Source: CALKXV01 sp964632495 (GTDB lineage: Bacteria; Pseudomonadota; Alphaproteobacteria; Rhodobacterales; Rhodobacteraceae). From it: DNA of 55,586 bases. A program made the position numbers and the translations under genes. The notes beneath the pieces are model-generated. The model was not told where the DNA came from. It searched no databases and was given only the letters and a program-made list of their open reading frames with translations. Position 1 is the stretch's first letter; every line of letters starts with the position of its first letter. This document shows, in pieces, positions 52,883 through 55,586 of this stretch. The stretch is taken from positions 1 to 55,586 of the forward strand of contig CAZWDS010000012.1 in assembly GCA_964632495.1 (NCBI GenBank). The letters run 5' to 3'.

Positions 52883-53931
52883 GGCGCTTCTCCGGGAAGG
52901 GGGATGCGGGTCACGGTGTATCCTTCTGCGCGGAGGCCTTCCACAAGACCGGTTTCACCGGGCAGATGGGCCGCGCCGACCGCCATAAAGACATCGCCGG
53001 TCTGAAGATCAGACGCGATACGCGACAAGAACCGATCATTGCGGGCAGCCAGCAGATAGGCGTCGGTTCTTTGCAGAGCACTCAAGCCTTCGTTGGGATA
53101 AACCGATTGCAGATGCGCTGCATCCCATGCCGCCATCAGTCCAAGACGCCCTTCGCGGTAGAGCTGGATGAAGGCGTTATAGGCCTCTGTGTTGGCGGGA
53201 GGCTGAAGATAGCTGGCATAGACCGCGATGACGGCTTTTGCCGTATCGGGATCCTTGGCCAAATCTGCCACGTATTCACCGGGGGGCTCTAGCCCGCGCA
53301 CTGCCGCGCCGGCGATGTGAGCATAGGTTTGGATCAGGCTGTCTTGGGTCGGGATAACGCCGGTGGTGAAATCTTCGCAAGGATCCGACAAAAGAAGCTC
53401 GGCCAATCCGGCATAGGTCAGCACGAACAATCCGTCTTCGCCCGCCCCCATGCTATCAAGACGGTCCAGCACCCAGCCTTCGGCGTCGGAGCCGAGATAG
53501 CTTAGATCAAGCATGCCTTGAGGCGCGAAGGGATCGCCACCTTCCCGGTAGCGACCGGGTAGATCATAGCGCGTGTAGATGGCGTCACGATCCGGGTAAG
53601 TGAAGTCTATCTCCAACGCCACAACCCGCGCGTCGTCAATCGCGTCTTTCGCAATGTCCGGCAGGTCCAGCACAACCGGATGGGCGACGTGCATTGTTCC
53701 CCAAAGATGGGACTCGGCGCCGTTTGGATGTGTGATGCGCCAGAACTTTCCGATGGGATTGGCGATCAGGCTGGCTTCGGCGCTCAAAACGGCTAAATCA
53801 TGCGGCGCGGCCAGTTTGGCTGTCACCGGGACGGGGTCGGACAGGCACAGGTCGCGCGTCGCCCAATCCTGCGCGACGGCAGGTGCAGTGGCCAAAAGGC
53901 AGGCCAAAAAGGCGGCGACCGTTTTCACCAA
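52879..53931 (-). CDS. exported TraB/GumN family protein
   Basis: A 350-aa TraB/GumN (TIKI-like) protein with a signal peptide (1-20). The two GxxH motifs expected for the family metal site are GTMH (78-81) and GAAH (319-322), with Glu in VALEIDF. Putative metalloprotease-like fold, periplasmic; substrate unknown. It is inserted between ybaB (two bases upstream) and recR (four-base overlap), so it is co-translated with DNA metabolism genes without an obvious link. Confidence 0.9.
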   Translation of the reverse strand: MVKTVAAFLACLLATAPAVAQDWATRDLCLSDPVPVTAKLAAPHDLAVLSAEASLIANPIGKFWRITHPNGAESHLWGTMHVAHPVVLDLPDIAKDAIDDARVVALEIDFTYPDRDAIYTRYDLPGRYREGGDPFAPQGMLDLSYLGSDAEGWVLDRLDSMGAGEDGLFVLTYAGLAELLLSDPCEDFTTGVIPTQDSLIQTYAHIAGAAVRGLEPPGEYVADLAKDPDTAKAVIAVYASYLQPPANTEAYNAFIQLYREGRLGLMAAWDAAHLQSVYPNEGLSALQRTDAYLLAARNDRFLSRIASDLQTGDVFMAVGAAHLPGETGLVEGLRAEGYTVTRIPLPGEAP

Positions 53932-53933
53932 TG

Positions 53934-54278
53934 TTAGAAAGGGAGTTTCATATCGGCAGGCAGGCCCATGCCTTCGGTCAGCTTGCCCATCTCGGCCTGA
54001 TGTTTTTCAGAGGCCTTCGATTGCGCGTCTTTGATGGCCGCAAGGATCAGATCTTCGACCACTTCTTTTTCGTCCGGGTTGAAGATCGTGGGATCGATAT
54101 CCAGTGCGGTAAGTTCGCCCTTGGCGGTTGAAGTGGCTTTGACCAGCCCGGCACCGCTTTCGCCCACGACGGTCATTGTGCTGAGTTCTTCCTGCAACTC
54201 GGCCATCTTGGTTTGCATTTCCTGCGCGGCCTTCATCATCTTGCCCATGTCGCCCAATGCGCCAAGTCCCTTGAACAT
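53934..54278 (-). CDS. ybaB: YbaB/EbfC nucleoid-associated protein
   Basis: A 114-aa YbaB family DNA-binding protein: MFKGLGALGDMGKMMKAAQEMQTKMAELQEEL start, and a DLILAAIKDAQSKASEKHQAEM helix. Usually encoded between dnaX and recR; here dnaX upstream and TraB/GumN downstream. GGAGACGG lies upstream of the start. Confidence 0.94.
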   Translation of the reverse strand: MFKGLGALGDMGKMMKAAQEMQTKMAELQEELSTMTVVGESGAGLVKATSTAKGELTALDIDPTIFNPDEKEVVEDLILAAIKDAQSKASEKHQAEMGKLTEGMGLPADMKLPF

Positions 54279-54366
54279 GTCCGTCTCCTTTTTCGCGTTC
54301 CTGTCTAGATATGAGCGTCGGCGCGGCGCGGCAAGGAGGTTTGCGCCGCGCGCTGCGCGTCGCGAT

Positions 54367-54420
54367 ATGCGAGGGGGTGCCCCCCTCGCACTCCCCCGTG
54401 CGTATTTGTCAAAGAGATGA
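54367..54420 (+). repeat. Rhodobacterales hairpin/GTATTT/GATGAAG element
   Basis: GCGAGGGGG (54367-54375), CCCCCTCGC (54379-54387), ACTCCCCC, then GTATTTGTCAAAGAGATGAAG (54400-54420), 11 nt from the dnaX stop. Related copies at 24257 and 8926. Confidence 0.7.
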
Positions 54421-54431
54421 AGACCCTTCGG

Positions 54432-55586
54432 TTAGTCTTCTTCGAACGGATCCCATTCGTCTTCGACTTCGCTTAGGGCGGTTTCGGCCAGTTCGGCGGC
54501 GAGTTTTTCGGGGGTTTTCAGCTCGGCGATCTGACCTTTGGGGAAGGCGGCAAGGATGGCAGAGACGGTGTCGTTTTCTTCAGCTGCGGATTTGAGGGCA
54601 TTTGTTTCTGCTGTACGGACCTCGGTGATCGTAGGGTCTCCGCCGTCGGCTGTCACTGAGACGGCCCATCTGACGCCGGTCCAGGTTTGCAGGCGCTGGC
54701 CCAGTCTTTGGGCAAGGTCGCGGGGGGCTTTGGGACCGGGTTCGAATTCGATGCGGCCGGGTTGATACGAGACGAGGCGGAGTGTGTCTTCGACTTCGAC
54801 GCAAAGCTTCATATCTCGGTTGGCGCGGATCAGGTCGACCACGTGGTTGAAGGTTGGAAAGCGGGTCAGTGCGTCGGGTTCGGTGGCGATAGCCGCCTGA
54901 GGGCCACCAGAGGGCGGCGCATTGCGCATTTCGGTAGCGCGTGCCGCAACGGCTTCGGCGCCGGTGCCACGTGCCGAGGGCGCGGACCCGGGTGCGGGAG
55001 CGGCAGGCGGGGGTGTATCTTTCAGTTTGGCGACCAGATCACCAGGTGTGGGCAAGTCAGCCACATGGGTCATGCGGATCACGGCCATTTCGGCAGCCAT
55101 CATCGAATTGGGCGCACTGCCCACTTCGTCCAGCGACTTCAGAGCCATTTGCCACATGCGCGTCAGTACGGGCATTGGCAGCTTGTCGGCCAAGGCTTGG
55201 CCGCGCGCGCGTTCGTCCGGCGAGACCGTTGGATCGTCGGCGGCTTCTGGTGTGATGCGGATGACGCTGACCCAATGGGTGATCTCGGCGATATCACGCA
55301 GCACCGCCATCGGGTCGGCCCCGTCGGCGTATTGTGCGCCAAGTTCGGATAGGGCTCCTGCTGCGTTACCGGTCATGATCAGTTCGAACAGGTCCATAAC
55401 ACGTCCGCGATCTGCAAGGCCCAGCATGGCCCGGACCTGATCTGCCGTGGTTTCGCCCGCGCCGTGGGAAATCGCTTGATCCAGCAGTGACGTCGCATCC
55501 CGGGCGGACCCTTCGGCAGCCCGTGTGATTAAGGCCAAAGCATCTTCGGTGATTGCAGCGCCTTCGCTGTCCGCGATGCGTTTCAG
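54432..55586 (-). CDS. dnaX: DNA polymerase III subunit gamma/tau, C-terminal part (truncated by window end)
   Basis: 384 codons open to the window edge; the N-terminal AAA+ part lies outside. The visible part starts at LKRIADSEGAAITEDALALI (AAA+ lid), continues ATSLLDQAIS and domain III, and has a Pro/Ala-rich linker (PPPAAPAPGSAP, about mid-sequence) and a C-terminal tau-like domain ending in an acidic DEWDPFEED. The gene belongs with ybaB and recR. Partial only because the window stops. Confidence 0.95.
   Translation of the reverse strand: MKRIADSEGAAITEDALALITRAAEGSARDATSLLDQAISHGAGETTADQVRAMLGLADRGRVMDLFELIMTGNAAGALSELGAQYADGADPMAVLRDIAEITHWVSVIRITPEAADDPTVSPDERARGQALADKLPMPVLTRMWQMALKSLDEVGSAPNSMMAAEMAVIRMTHVADLPTPGDLVAKLKDTPPPAAPAPGSAPSARGTGAEAVAARATEMRNAPPSGGPQAAIATEPDALTRFPTFNHVVDLIRANRDMKLCVEVEDTLRLVSYQPGRIEFEPGPKAPRDLAQRLGQRLQTWTGVRWAVSVTADGGDPTITEVRTAETNALKSAAEENDTVSAILAAFPKGQIAELKTPEKLAAELAETALSEVEDEWDPFEED

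Noticed and set aside
1..55586. tRNA, rRNA, prophage, transposase or toxin-antitoxin modules
   Set aside because: None recognised by eye in intergenic intervals, which are mostly short; a tRNAscan run would be decisive.

Overview
The window reads as chromosomal DNA of a marine-type alphaproteobacterium of the order Rhodobacterales (Roseobacter group). The basis is high GC content; the ftsEX-plsC, rpmI-rplT-pheS-pheT and dnaX-ybaB-recR blocks; alphaproteobacterial families (TIGR02302/DUF4175, DUF1244, COQ9, DUF1013/TrcR, MJ0042-type zinc ribbon); a malyl-CoA lyase of the Rhodobacter Mcl1 type; and a hairpin/GTATTT/GATGAAG intergenic element typical of this order. No rRNA, tRNA, phage, transposase or CRISPR was seen. 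Two 100-N blocks (9638-9737 and 48155-48254) are assembly gaps, and each lies inside a gene.

Layout. 17-8828: a TlpA-like thioredoxin diverges from argH, two tiny lipoproteins and a DUF2834 membrane protein. A foreign-looking NYN nuclease, Stf0 sulfotransferase and OsmC gene follow, then lysA and a TIGR02302 protein. 8958-14298: a zinc-ribbon membrane protein diverges from ftsE-ftsX-plsC-methyltransferase, followed by accA. 14551-17618: two secreted proteins (one an HExxH metallopeptidase) and a CPA2 cation/proton antiporter on the minus strand. 17797-21450: a coxSLM molybdenum hydroxylase operon of the form II type. 22048-26138: Mcl1 diverges from a D-amino-acid operon (dgcN-dgcA-D-amino-acid transaminase). 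26241-37226: a GGDEF/EAL protein, DUF1244, pyk, a structured leader with rpmI-rplT-pheS-pheT, GST, ytoQ and mscL. 37276-39398: ald with its divergent Lrp-type regulator and an OsmC protein. 39473-49151: a type I secretion locus. 49366-55586: rpsU, coq9, RNase T2, trcR, a 426-nt intergenic with repeats, then recR, a TraB/GumN protein, ybaB and the truncated dnaX.

The most unusual locus is the type I secretion operon at 39473-49151. A cadherin/PPC/RTX giant protein is followed by two non-identical ABC exporter half-transporters and an HlyD adaptor. One ABC protein has lost a normal Walker A, Q-loop, signature and H-loop. The other keeps Walker A/B, the catalytic Glu and the H-loop but has no LSGGQ. 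No outer-membrane TolC gene is present. Other points worth a check are a 12-bp-closed, three-way-junction leader before rpmI, paired operator-like repeats exactly 63 bp apart before dgcN, a D-glutamate catabolic operon, a Gln in the catalytic Glu position of RNase T2, and a CACTCGT-type repeat tract downstream of trcR.

The repeat gap at 48155 can be predicted from an intact sister copy: the missing DNA should be about 76 nt, in frame. Most coding calls are firm from protein family recognition. Functions of the small lipoproteins, small membrane proteins and the 158-aa protein at 21500 remain unknown.
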